A stretch of DNA of 64,000 nucleotides, taken from contig JBAJFG010000240.1 in NCBI GenBank assembly GCA_037903475.1, positions 496,001-560,000 of the forward strand, read 5' to 3'. Made by a program: the position numbers and the translations under genes. Within the stretch, counting starts at the first letter, position 1. Each line of letters starts with the position of its first letter. Below, one piece after another: positions 27,901 through 39,370 of the stretch. Below the pieces are notes generated by a model. That model saw nothing but the letters and a program-made list of their open reading frames with translations, was not told the DNA's origin and made no database searches. The DNA is from Ancylostoma caninum (Eukaryota; Nematoda; Chromadorea; Rhabditida; Ancylostomatidae).

Positions 27901-28946
27901 AAATCGTGAACATTCAAGGACAGTTGTTACTGGAAAAGGAGTGCTGCGACGCACCACCAATGCGGCGCGGCTGACCATCTGAATGCCGTAATTCTCGAGC
28001 TGGAGTTGCTACTTTCCACATCACAATTAGTCCTTTACAATGAGTGTATGGAGTAGGGATCCTAGTGACTAAAAACTGCAGTCCTAACGGGAACGTACGA
28101 AAATCACGGTTCGAGTGGCCAGCCGCGCCGCATCGATGGTGCGTTGCGGTCCCCTCATTACTGCAATGCAATAGTGGTTGGCCTTCACTGGTATTCACAT
28201 TTCCGGTAGAAAGTTTAATAAATACGAATACACAATATGAGTATTTGAAGGGGTCTACAAAATGATTAGTGATCATGATCCCAAGGTTCAATCATTTCAA
28301 TATCGAAACACCGGGAATGTTGCGATAACCAACAAATACGGACCCAGAACCTGTAAGCAATTCCTATTCGCAGCTGTAGAGAAAAAGGGGTTAGTTTACC
28401 TTCTCCCTATGTACGCGGGCCATTTTCGGGGCCAACTGTGATATTTACGCTGTTTGATATTGCTGACCAAACGGACCGCTGGATTAGTTTACAGTAACAA
28501 AGTAGTAATTTCACCCAACGCTGAGCGCCATCCCAACGAAAAGGCGGACATTCTCTTTCTCTTTCTCGTACTATCAAAACTTTAACAACCGAGTCTTCAA
28601 TGAATCAATACTCACCATTTCTATGGTATCATCGATATCCAGGTCCAGTTGTACGATTTCCGCTGTAGAGTTCATCAGGGCAAGATTGATATTGAGAAAA
28701 TCGACCTGATCATTAACTGCTTAAGCTATGCAGTTAGGTAAAATTAATACTTAAATCAATAACATCCAGTTCTTAGTAGTAAGGAAACTCTCTTTACCAA
28801 ACACTAGCTAGTATGGCTAAGAATATCGAATGACTCACATCTGATCCTGGAGTGGGACAATCCAAATTCCAACAGAAAGACGTGAAATCAACGTATGGCC
28901 TGTACTCTTTGTAACCAATCGCTCGAAGGTGGTAACTTGTCGGCAT
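24999..28946 (-). CDS. IR-like ionotropic receptor gene, right copy
   Basis: Exons: 28946-28839 (open upstream to 29018), 28705-28616, 27772-27707, 27582-27478, 27397-27280, 27173-27070, 27011-26922, 26119-26028, 25955-25770, 25586-25530, 25477-25320, 25255-24999. Sum 1431 nt, 476 aa, with every exon but the last as long as in the middle copy. Features: YHLRAIGYKEYRPYVDF, CPTPGSD, NGSADISVQALRQTLERM with VDFATPTGY (Thr and Arg of the iGluR binding motif in register), M1 near VVVLLALCGCSVGVLLYWY, M3-like SARILAAVWLWFSFA, S2 with RGTIFTNFDGV and APEYLAFALNK, M4 near FYAWLVLTALSFLSF, tail ending NPLGKVS. The exon ending at 27280 has GATTGG where the others have a GT or GC donor, so splicing there is in doubt. 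The start may be SL-spliced: CCCTGCAG lies 11 nt before the ATG. Confidence 0.8.
27937..28157. repeat. MITE in intron 2 of the right receptor
   Basis: About 220 bp with inverted ends: left GCTGCGACGCACCACCAATG, right (reverse complement) GACCGCAACGCACCATCGAT, both followed by GCGGCGCGGCTG. No second copy in the window. Confidence 0.65.
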
Positions 28947-29018
28947 CAATCCTCCCACTGCAGGGAAGGGATTCACAACAATGTGGAAGCGTCCAATGAT
29001 GAGAATCGCGAACGTTCC

Positions 29019-31011
29019 CTGAAAATTTTCAAGGTCCAGGAAATTATGTAAATAGCAGGAAGTGATTGAGGAATCAATTAGTTGCAAGTTGCCTTATCAC
29101 AAAAATAATGCTTAAACCAAGTATTTAAACTGAAAGAATATTGGCCAGATTCTCTAAATTGAGCACTAACATTTTATTTAACTTAACCAAACAAGAAGTA
29201 GATATACATAATTGTTAATATAGACGAAAAAATATAAAATATACGTAATTAGTCAAGAGCTAAAAGAGCAGGAGTAAAGTAGTATTTGAACTAAAAGAAT
29301 ATTGGCAGATTTTCTAAATAATCTTTGGAGGTTGAGTAATGATTGAGAATCTGAAGAGCATTCCTGTGCTGTTCTTCTCTATTACAACACATTCCGCCCA
29401 AAAATTTAGAAGGTGGTTAATTGCTAGATAATATCTATGATTTTAGGCATGATTTCTGTGGTTAGGTTACCCAAACAAGTCTATTGGAAAGGGTACAGCG
29501 GAACACGTCAAGTGAGCACCTCGATAGGTAATGCGATATCTTAGTCGATTAATTAGGTCCAATCGAAGCAGAGGGAACTGAGGTGTATCGGCATGACGTC
29601 ATCTCGTTTGAGTGGATGAATATCTCATTGGTTGCACTTAATCCTTTGACGACTGCAAGATTTTCTGCTTACAAATAGCCATATATGTATGTATGATGAT
29701 TTGTCTTTTCTATTCTCTATAGTTTAAAATTATTCCACTGGCACTGGCTAATGGGACTGGATGAATTCATTTGTGATTACAGATCTAAGTATATCTAGCA
29801 ATTAATATACAATAGAACAGCAGGACTCAAGGATAAGTTCGAACCATTGCACGCCGGGAGAACGAGTGATGGCTCCTCAAGACTTTCGAAGCGAACGCAC
29901 TGATCGTGCCATTTAACTCAAAGTTTGGGTCGATTTTCATGGAAGTATTATTGTTGTTGTAATTCGAGCTACTCAATGAAGTTATATCTTCGAACTGCAC
30001 CAATGATTTCGAACCCCAATTTGGGCAGTCACACACAAACGACGACTAACTGGCACAGACATCCCTCAAAAACACTTATTGAAAGAGGAATGCGTAATGA
30101 AATAATATGTCATACGCTCATACGCCGATAATTAATCAGGATTCTGACAAACTGATGGATAGTCAGGGTTCATTTGAAAACATGTTTACATGGTTAAACT
30201 TAACCCTAATTGGCGTGTACCTAGAACCCTGAATGCCACCTATTTCCTAGGCAATTATCGATGGTGAAACGGCAATTTCGATACTTACACGGTATGCGAT
30301 TAAATCGGCGACCGTTTCAAAGGCCGTATCTCACCTCAGGGTCGGAATTTTAACATCATAAGAATCTGTACGCGATGCTGATCACAATGGTATGCATCCT
30401 ATCTTGAAGAACTGCCGGATAAGCTTTCCTTAAGCTTCTTTTTTTTTTGGAGAGTTCGGAGTGCAACTACCACGAGCTGGTTCATTTCGTGGCAGCGGTG
30501 ATCCCAATCGCTGGCATCCAAATTGTTGGGAACACAACTCCTTGTCACCGCTGCTGGCAATCGCACATCTCGTGTAGTTGTCACTGCGCAAATAGCTCAA
30601 ACTCTCCACAAATAAGAGGCCCTAAAAGGTGTTCTCCGACATTTTCTGAAGATAAGGTGTATGCCATTATGACCAGCGTCGCTAGCAGATTCTTCTGATG
30701 TCAAAATCTCAGAATCGACCCTGATGTTGGAGGGATACATAGTTTATGGAGCCTCCAAATTACGTCACTGGCCAGAATTTTGATCTTGCTCTGTTTACGT
30801 AGAGATATTGCGAAAAATAGCAATATTATTTGACGTGAAGTTACATAAAAACGCATGGCCGCTACGAATGAGCCAGATGAGCCATGCTACGGTCAGGTGA
30901 GCTAGAGCTGAAAAAGATGACCATCATTCTACAACAATATTGATTCACGAGAGGCATGAATCATACGATAAATCGAGCTTGAATACTTTGATGCGAGCTG
31001 CTTTCATGTGT
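29019..31011. other. Gene-poor stretch upstream of the right receptor
   Basis: AT-rich sequence with a run of short repeats near 29100-29350 (TTTGAACTAAAAGAATATTGG occurs in two close variants). The only coding-like signal is the possible receptor remnant at 29827-30036. No 5' signal-peptide exon for the right receptor could be identified. Confidence 0.4.
29827..30036 (-). pseudogene. Possible IR-like receptor remnant
   Basis: A 69-codon minus-strand frame contains CDCPNWGSKSL and, 30 residues on, FELNGTISAFASKVLR ... MVRTYP before a stop. Order and spacing recall the CP.PG(A/S)(E/D) and NG(T/S)AD...R...V.F.TP blocks of the three receptors, without the introns that separate them there. It could be an old fourth copy; it could equally be chance. 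Confidence 0.25.
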
Positions 31012-31280
31012 TTGGGGTGGCGGTCAAGACGTACGCCGCGATGCAACCGCGGCGCATGCTTCTCGAGTTCAGGTTGTTTCTTCAAATTCGACGCACTAAA
31101 TGACATTGGTGGCCACATTCTCACACTTTGTGGGTTCCGATAACATCCATCTGTCCCACTCAAGCTTAGAAAATTTGCCCATATCCACGTAGAACTACTC
31201 ATACCCTCGAAGGCTGCAGCCGCAACGCGCAGATGAATCGACCAATCACAAACTTGCAGCGTACCTCCTGTCACGCAGCC
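31012..31280. repeat. MITE, family with TGGGG...GTACGC ends, copy 2
   Basis: Partner of 18353-18620, same orientation, same imperfect inverted ends, with a few substitutions and small gaps. Confidence 0.7.
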
Positions 31281-32514
31281 ATGTGTTTTTCGTCTGCGGA
31301 TGTGCTGGATACGTTTTTTTTTTCATTTTTTCTCGTATAATCCATATGTTCAATGGGGAAATTTCATTAAACATGACACATTCGCAAAAATCGCAGGCGC
31401 TCGTTACTTTCATTTCCAAAATCGTGGACGCTTCTTGAATAGTGTGATCATGCCTCATGCGAGCCCTTTTTGGAAGATTCCGTTTCTATGCATTTTTTGC
31501 TTCCCAATGCTGACGGCCGAGCCTGCATAACTAGCAGTTATGTGACTCCTACAATCAACAAACCATCCTTACCATTATTTTGACATAAAGTACCATATTT
31601 TTGCAGTTACGCGATCTCCATGCAATATCCACGCAGAGCTATGTCGTTCCTCCCCTTTTTTTGTTTCTTCTAGATTTAGTTGTGTTTCTGATCATAGCTC
31701 AAAATTGAGGTTTATCGTAGAGCAAAATATGAATTAGCACCTCCCCCGCCCTCCCTCAAATACTAGCATAACATCTAACGAGTTTCCCAATACATTAAAT
31801 CCGCAGGAATCACTGGCGGCTTATTGGTAATTTAATTGAGGCTTATACGGCTGCTCGTAAATCGCCTTGTTTTTTGGCGAATCTAAGTGTGATTTGCTCT
31901 TTGCCAGCAATTTATTGGCTCTATTCGTGCCGCTGTCTGGCCATTATACGCCTTGACGCCTTGAAAGCCTCGCATGACATTGCATTGAGTGTTTACTTTA
32001 GACTAGTGGCCCGCTGTGTGAAAGCAGTTTTACTTGCTTTTTTTTCGTCGATGGAGACGTCCTGGTCAGCATTTTAGTCTCATTTCCTGGAATTTTGCTT
32101 ATACAGCTCCAAGCTAGAGAGAGTAAGTGCACTAATTCATTGAACTTATTCATATTCTACCCTGAAACCCGATATCCATGCTAGTGTAGGGACATGTTTG
32201 CATGCGATCAATTTCCACTGAAGTGCGCAAGGTAACAGAGAACGGCAAACGTATAGGAATGAGCAAGTAGTCAGGATTAGTGCATTGAACCACTGTGAAC
32301 ATTGGACCATTAAAATGGTTGAATGTTGGGCTTGCAAAATCTAAATGATTGTGTGATAGTTGCCGCTCAGAACTCATGAATGTTTTCTACCTTATAGATG
32401 CGGAGAGAACTTACAAGAGCTAGCTTGACAGAGGATAATAAAATATTTACAAGAGCCAGTGGTCGAGGTCCGCAGCCGGCTCTACATTTCATGCATAGTG
32501 GCCATGTGACCGTT
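31281..32514. other. No supported gene
   Basis: Short frames on both strands without recognisable domains. A poly-T run and AT-rich stretches only. Confidence 0.4.
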
Positions 32515-32918
32515 TACTCAGAACCCCAAAAACAAGTTGTCGGCCCAGCTTCGCCCAAAAACCAACTTACAAACAAGCTTTCAACTAGCAAATCGTTGTC
32601 GATAAGTTTGACGTCATCACGCTACGGAAAACAAAGTCGTCGACAAGCTTTTGGCCGGACAAGTTGTCGACAAGAAAGTACAAAACCAAGTTGTCGGCAA
32701 GCTTTTGGGCGGACAAGTTGTCGGTAAGCTTCTGGACGGACAAGTTGTCGACAAGCTTTTGGCCGGACAAGTTGCCAACAAGCTTTTGGCCGGACAAGTT
32801 GCCGACAAGGAAGTGCGAAACCAAGTTGTCGACAAGCTTTTGGAAAAGAAGTTTTAGATGCGATCAGATACTTGCCCGCCATATGCTTGTCGACAAACAG
32901 TTTTTGGGGTTCTGAGTA
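32515..32918. repeat. Inverted-repeat element carrying a 27-bp minisatellite
   Basis: Ends TACTCAGAACCCCAAAAAC (from 32515) and GTTTTTGGGGTTCTGAGTA (to 32918) are exact reverse complements over most of their length. Between them seven complete 27-bp units run from 32644 to 32832, type A CAAGCTTTTGGCCGGACAAG + TTGTCGA and a rarer type B CAAGAAAGTACAAAACCAAG + TTGTCGG. Since 27 is a multiple of three, long frames stay open on both strands; on the plus strand the unit reads KLLAGQVVD. Confidence 0.85.
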
Positions 32919-35900
32919 TGCATCCACACATTTTGTTAATCTTACTATTCTCATTCTCGTCTTATTCTCCTCCTTATTATAACCTGTCCAAAGAGCATAG
33001 CGAGGCACAAATTCTACCTCAACTGCTGCGGTTTCCACTAGGTCAGTGAGTAATGTCTCTACGACCGTCTTCACTCTATTATTTCCCTAGCAAAAAGTTA
33101 TGTCAAGCTAGGGACTTCTCATGCGGATCGATCTAACCATGACTTAGTCTCGGTAACTTAGCGCGGGAAATTCCATTGGACATTTCCCTAACGAATAAAT
33201 CCACACTAAGGATTAAAATTCATAACCGATTTATAACGTGACATCCAAAGTGGCAGTTTATCCAGAAGTAGCGCCTAACGTTCACCTATAGCGGTTCGAA
33301 AGAGAGCCCTGCTACCCATCAGGGGTATTTCCTGGGATCTCTCCCAAATCTTCGGGTATTTATTGGGATCTCTCCCAAATTTTCAAACTCGTGAAAAGTC
33401 TGGGAAATCTTCATGGGACAATTCAGAAAGGACTTATTTTTTCGCTTTCTATATCTATTTCTATATATTTGTGGGATTTTCTCGTTTAAAAATGAGCGGG
33501 ACCAATTCAGGGCTTACTGTTTTTCCGGTTTGCTTTAGTTTTCGCAATTTATGGAATTTTTTGTGGAGCTCAATTTTCTTGAGCATCCCTCACGTTACGA
33601 GTCTATGAATGATTTGTTCCCTTTATAACAATGCAGCAATCACAACCCGCAAGCAGGCCATTGTCCGCTTCCTAAAAAAAGTTCAGCTTTGTTTAAGATC
33701 CTTGTGCATACATAAGCAATCCGTTTTTGACAGCACAAATACATTCTTGCTTTGCCTTTTCAACGAGACTCCATATCCAACGGTCAGAGTCATCTGCCAC
33801 TGTTTTTCAATTAACATAAATTGTAACAATATTGTAATAAATGTCATTATCCGAAAAATGCAGAAAATTATTAATGCTAGAAGAATCAGTCGCTCTACAT
33901 ATGTACAGTGGCAGTTGTTTTTTTTGCTTTTGGAAAGTTGTCTGTTCCCGACAGTGCATCGATGAAAACTCTCTGAAAAACTATCAGTCTCTTCAGGAAA
34001 GTGCAACTAAATTTGTCATCCTGCGTCATTTCTGTTATTCCGCAAGGCGTCAGCTATGGAAATATTCATCGCCGATTCCCAAGGGGATTAAGCCAGCGGG
34101 GCTTATAATAAGTAGTCCGGCTTACCACACAACTTTCTTCTTGATTGTAATCCTTTTTAATCCTTCTTAATGATAATGAGCAAGGAGAGTACAAAGACTG
34201 TGTTCAGTGAGCTTCACGTAGGAAAAATATCCATCGTTCCACGCAAATATTCATTTAATTATTTGATGCACCAACAAAACTGCGCGGAACATTATAAATA
34301 TGTACATATTTCCAGAAAATAGAAAAATACTAATCAAACAGTAGAAGTAAAAGAATTCATGGCCAGACTAGAACACCAAAATGAAGCTGTAGTAAGGCTT
34401 GAGTTGGTTCTATGCATGCTTTAATTTCTCTACTTGAAAATCCTACCTCTTTTAGAAGACAGGTTTTAATGGTACTGAAATAGTGTATATGAGTATTTAC
34501 GACCAAAATAAAACAGAGAGAAATTCTCGGACTTTCCTAACTCGAAAATGTTTATAATTCTTAAATATTTCGATTATCATGTCAGACAGGAGCATCTGAG
34601 CAGATGCCACGCATAAAATGGAGTAAAGTAATGGCCTAAGATTGCTTGAAAATGTCGGTGCAGCATTAGACTTCTTACAGTTGTCCTTTTCGTTGAGTTC
34701 ACCTATGTTTAGGATAAGTCACCCACGAAGATTCCTACGCCCAATGAGCTGAAGGCTCACTTATAGATGTAGCGTAATTCCATCTAGAGAAAATTTGTCG
34801 CTGAAAAAATAACGGAACAATTAGCCGTAATCAAGCATAATGAGCGCACATCGATCTACTTGAATAGAAAACGATAATGTAATAACATAACACCTTCAAT
34901 AGTCTTCATTCTTCTCTTTGCGCTGCGTTCTGCCCATCAATTCCTAGTATAAATGCAACTGCTATCCTAAAATGATTAAATTGTTATCTTGCATTTTCTC
35001 AGTGGCGGTTCGCTTTCCTTGTTTTTCTCCTGCTCAGAGCGCTATTTTAACCCTAACTGCATATATTCCCGCACATACGTTTTAGATAATCTCACAATTA
35101 ATCGCACCATCTCATCTCACAGTTACACGGGCAGTTTAGAAAGAAACGTTCTTATAGAAAGCCGTAAATTTACACCAAGCGTATCAAGGTATCCAGGTAC
35201 ATACATTTGATTAATGCGCAGAAACCCAGCACCAATAATCCGTTCCATAATTTTGTGCCACCCTGTAATTTCCGATGAAATCAATGTAGGGAACAAGAGA
35301 ATGCTGTCGTCGTCAGGAATCACATTGTTAAAATAGAATTGACGAATGAAACATCTCACTCCTAGCTGGGCATTCTTTTGTGAATCATGCTACCAGAATC
35401 AGGTAGAAACTTTTACTGCTTTGTGCGTTTTCTCTGCTTTGTGGCTGTTCCAAGAAGTTTTTCACGTTTTCCGTCGTCCTTCTTCGTTGAAAAGATGCTC
35501 TATAAATTTTTCAACAGCAAACTAGTTTTCCTCTTCATCATTTTGCTAATCAATAACAGAGCTCTCTAACATGTTGAAATTCAAGACAAAGTTGTTGCAG
35601 CACATCCATCACTGCTTGCTATCTAATTCTCCGCAAAGTTCGAGGATTGTCATTAAATTCTATAATTCCCTTTTGCAATTTTACTGAAATTTCTCCCCAG
35701 AACCTCTACGACCAGAAATACCCAGAAAGGGGTAATCTTTCTTGTTGTGCCCTTTTTTAGAAATGTCGCTGATGGCGCGGAGCTAATGCATACTTAACGA
35801 CCGAGTTTCATGAATGCACAAATTCGCACCCCGTCGCTCTTCGCACACATTCACAACAGTGTTCTTTCCACATATTTCTTTCTATACTTCTGTATTTTCA

Positions 35901-36119
35901 GATTCCTCAGGTGTTTCATTGCACCGAATTGTGTAAGAAACACCCTGGATGGCGAGCGATGTTTCACGCATCAGTGCCAAGGCTTTTTTGGAATCGAGCT
36001 GTTCCCTTGCTGTCACGCATGCACAGCTCCCCTCTGTAAATTTCAAACTAACTAACCATTTATTCGTTTATTAGTTAATTAACTTGTTTGCATTCCAAGG
36101 TGTGCCGAGTTCAACAAAG

Positions 36120-36120
36120 G

Positions 36121-36152
<32 letters not shown>
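36120..36152. repeat. GA microsatellite
   Basis: Near-perfect (GA)n run with one AA interruption. Confidence 0.9.
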
Positions 36153-36153
<1 letters not shown>

Positions 36154-36290
36154 GGAATTATGCATATCTTCGCATAATCACGAATCAAATGTAGCTTAAA
36201 GGCAGGGGTCCACCTCACTTTCGTAGTTCAGCTAACAGCAGATTCTGCATCTACTCGACGCGATGGTTCCAACGGTATACATAAATTGTC

Positions 36291-36749
36291 TCAGAATGGT
36301 CTATAAACCCGTCTTCCAGGACGGGGTCTGTAACAATTTGCCAACCCGAGTTGACATGTGAAGCCGTTGATCTTATCGATTGGACACGCCAAGACTCGTT
36401 GACCGACGCGGCAGCCGTGACAGGCAGTCAGCACAGCTTGGAGCGATCCGCCTCCAGGCTCCAAATTTTTATCCAGTTCGAGCCTTTCAAAAATGGGGAT
36501 TTCGTTGCTTCTGTGTCTGTTGATGTACATCCCAGGGATCAACATGATGAGAAGGTCTAGGATATGTTGGTAAATCCAACAGGCAGAACGAGGTGGCCCT
36601 CTGCCTTTAAGCTGAGGTAGAAATTCAAAAACCTGAAAAATCAGCTCATGTCTACATATGGACCTGACATCCTGACATGCCTTTCTCTGTGGATCTTTTT
36701 CTGGAATGTTCTCTCTGAAATGTGCCACTGAACGCAGCATGCCCAACAC
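36291..36749 (-). other. Unassigned 152-codon open frame
   Basis: Longest unexplained frame of the gene-poor middle. It holds no motif I recognise; several Cys/His and Pro-Gly residues (ACHGCRVGQRV, RPRPGRR) and one hydrophobic stretch (LLIMLIPGMY). No splice-site or paralogue support. May be chance or a repeat-derived piece. Confidence 0.2.
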
Positions 36750-37065
36750 GAGTCAGCATGGATTTCTCGGTCTATTTTCTCTTAGGTATCTCTAGTTTCA
36801 TGACTAATTTAAGGTTTGCTCCATGGATTTTTCTTGCCTGGAATACATAGATCAGAAAAGGATAGAAAAAACGAAGAACATAGTTTGCAGTATGCCCACG
36901 TCCAAAAATTTTCTCCCTCGACTGAAAAATGTTCCCGACATATGTTGCCATTTCTTTATTCTTTTTCCTAGTTTTTTTTATTTGTTGGTGACCTACATTA
37001 GTGTTCTAATGGATCTTTTGTTTGAATGAAGGACCAATGAGTGCAATCAAATGAATACATATGTA

Positions 37066-37606
37066 CAGGGGGGGGCCATAAGTTATTGTACAACGTTTGC
37101 TGGCCCATTTCTCCGCAGTAGTAAAATATTTTTTGCCGCACTAGGCACTGTTTAATAGAGCTGGATTTGCTCTATCTTTTGATCACAAAAACCTCCTGGA
37201 TACTTCCAAGATAACGAAAAAAGTTTATCGGAAACATTCATTGCAGACTTTCGGTGCCGCAAAATGCACTAACTCTGCCCGCAATTTCCGAGCAAAACAG
37301 CCACAAAAACAGTTTGATATTTTTAGAAAGAGCATTCTTTGCTCTTTAAGATGCATCTAAGCAGTACACCCCACTTTAGAGATTTGGTGGATTTTTCGTA
37401 AAAAATTTCCACATCAACCCGCTTTTTTCAAAAACCTGTTCTAAGTCCAACTGCTCCAAAGCAAAACTCTCCCGGGAAACCGGGTTTTAACTGTAAGATA
37501 CTTTGATCCCTGCTCTATTCGGCAGCGAAAAGAGCAGGATAATCCATGTGTTGCTGGTGGAGAAATAAATGAGCAAACGTTGTACAATAACTTATGGCCC
37601 CCCCTG
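37066..37606. repeat. 541-bp Tc1/mariner-type non-autonomous element
   Basis: Terminal inverted repeats of about 35 bp: left CAGGGGGGGGCCATAAGTTA, right its complement ending CCCCCCTG; the left has one extra G. Flanked by TA on both sides (37064-37065 and 37607-37608). The inside has no long frame. TA target and CAG-type ends fit Tc1/mariner. Confidence 0.9.
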
Positions 37607-39197
37607 TATGTATGGAAAAAAATTTTGAATATCTCATTGAAAGAAATTCATTTGCTGGAGTTATCCAGTTTCTCTTTGAACGTACTGGATGTCGTACTTG
37701 TAATGCAGCAAATTATCCATTACAGATGAATTTTACTACGAAAATTCATTTATTAAGGATATGTACAGATGAATTCAACATCACAAATGTATAGTCACAT
37801 GTATTTCCTGTGGACTTGTGTATAGCCCACCTACGCTGGTTCTTGTGACCTTAATATGTATTAGCTGAACAAAGGCTAAGGGAACAAGTTGTAATTTCGC
37901 CGTTTTTGAACGTCACTCACAACCAGTGGGGAAACGCTACCAATTTTTTCTCTTTCCTAAACCCTATTCACATAATTTTCTATCTGTTGAATTAGAATCC
38001 ACGTCAGAAATAAACGAAAATTACCGAGTCGCCTGCTCCAATATGTATGTAAACACCAAAAAGTCATCTTTTATTTTTTGGTGAGCAGCAATTGTTCATC
38101 GTTGTGCTCTTGCTTGTCGCCGTCTGCCCGGCTTCCGCCTCAACTGGGCCCGGCCAGACGGAGATTTTCGATAACATAAACGGCCGCAAGCTCGATAAGA
38201 CCTCGCTTGTGTTCTTCTTTGCCCTGCTACTCCCTTCAGCGCTTGTGTGTGTTAACTGCAGAGTTGAGCTCGACTGAAATTTCTGGGGTCTTTAGCTTCC
38301 ACACGCAATATTTCCAGTTTTGATCGAATGAATTTGCCTTGGAAATTAATCGTTCTTCATGTGTTTTGTTTGTAAATTGTCCACTTTGTCCGTTTTCTCA
38401 ACTGAACCTCAGTCCTGCAAACGTTTTCACTCTCCCCCACCTCGCTTTCCTCTTTTCCTTCCGTCTTTCTTCTCCTTCGATAGGAATTATTCTTTTGTTT
38501 CTTATTGTGTCAGGAGAAGGAGAGGACATTTCCGAAGGCCATTGAGCAATACAAATCGTAATGACATGTAGGTCATTCCTTAACTACGATAAGATGTAGT
38601 CTCGTTGGCTAGCAATGGGTAGCGTTATCAGTGGCTCTGTCCTCGGTGTTATTGTTTTGTCACCATTTGAGAAGTAAAGAAAAGAGAAAAAAGATTCGAA
38701 GAGGTCAGAAAATATGTATACCTTTTCTGGTTGACTTGCCATTTCTACCATAGCTAGCATCAATTCATCGCAATGTCAAAGAAAAACATTTAAAGTCACA
38801 AGAAAATTGTGGTGCTATTCCGTTTTCTTTCCAAACTGAGCTACATATTGCGGTCAAGGAATGCTTTTATCCGTTCCACTATTCATCCGTACAAAATGGA
38901 AATGGAGGTTTTTTTTCGTACAAAATTTGAAGCTATATATTTCCCTATTTTGTTATTTTGTTAAAGGTCTTATAATTTAAAAAAGCGTCTTCAAACACGG
39001 AAAGAATTACAAATTACTTTTGTCGAAATGCGGATATCCTGGATTCCCACTTAGTTTATGAGGAGATTATTTTGTGTGTAGAGAATAACAGTTGTTTACT
39101 TTTGCATATTGCAACGTGGAAAGTACCGAGCATCCTTTTTCCAGAAAAAAAAACTTCCTCAAGTGAAACAAGCTTTCCCATTATCATATGCAAGTTT
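37607..39197. other. No supported gene
   Basis: AT-rich apart from a GC-richer patch at about 38090-38280 that has a hydrophobic plus-strand frame (FIVVLLLVAVCPASAS) but no in-frame ATG; it could be an exon, without further support. Confidence 0.35.
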
Positions 39198-39370
39198 TCC
39201 CATACCAAAAGCAGGCAAAATAAAAATATAAACCTCGGGATGACCTAGACCTCGGGATGACCAAAAAACCAAGACAAATGTTGATAAATTAAAGGATTAC
39301 CACCAGTTCTAGGGTCAAAAAATGAAGTATTTAAATTACGATCTGTTAATAATGAAGTAATGGCACCTGT
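39198..39370 (-). pseudogene. cox1: Nuclear mitochondrial insertion (numt) from COX1
   Basis: The minus strand reads [18 protein letters not shown], then [20 protein letters not shown], which is the strongly conserved core of cytochrome c oxidase subunit I including the H-P-E-V around the heme a3/CuB site. After HPEV the words GTCATCCCGAGGT are repeated in tandem (39233-39263), bringing a stop, and then YIFILPAFGMG resumes in frame. About 170 bp only, so this is a dead nuclear copy, not mtDNA. Confidence 0.85.

Larger units (their letters stand above)
32919..37065. other. Gene-poor stretch
   Basis: No gene supported. It holds a near-duplicate GGGATCTCTCCCAAAT (about 33336 and 33368), a GA microsatellite at 36120-36152, and an unassigned 152-codon frame at 36291-36749. 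Confidence 0.4.

Noticed and set aside
32622..33074. 150-codon minus-strand frame
   Set aside because: Most of it is the 27-bp minisatellite, which keeps frames open on both strands without being a gene.
38080..38277. Hydrophobic plus-strand frame resembling a signal peptide
   Set aside because: No ATG in frame and no partner exons; only a weak acceptor-like AG before it.
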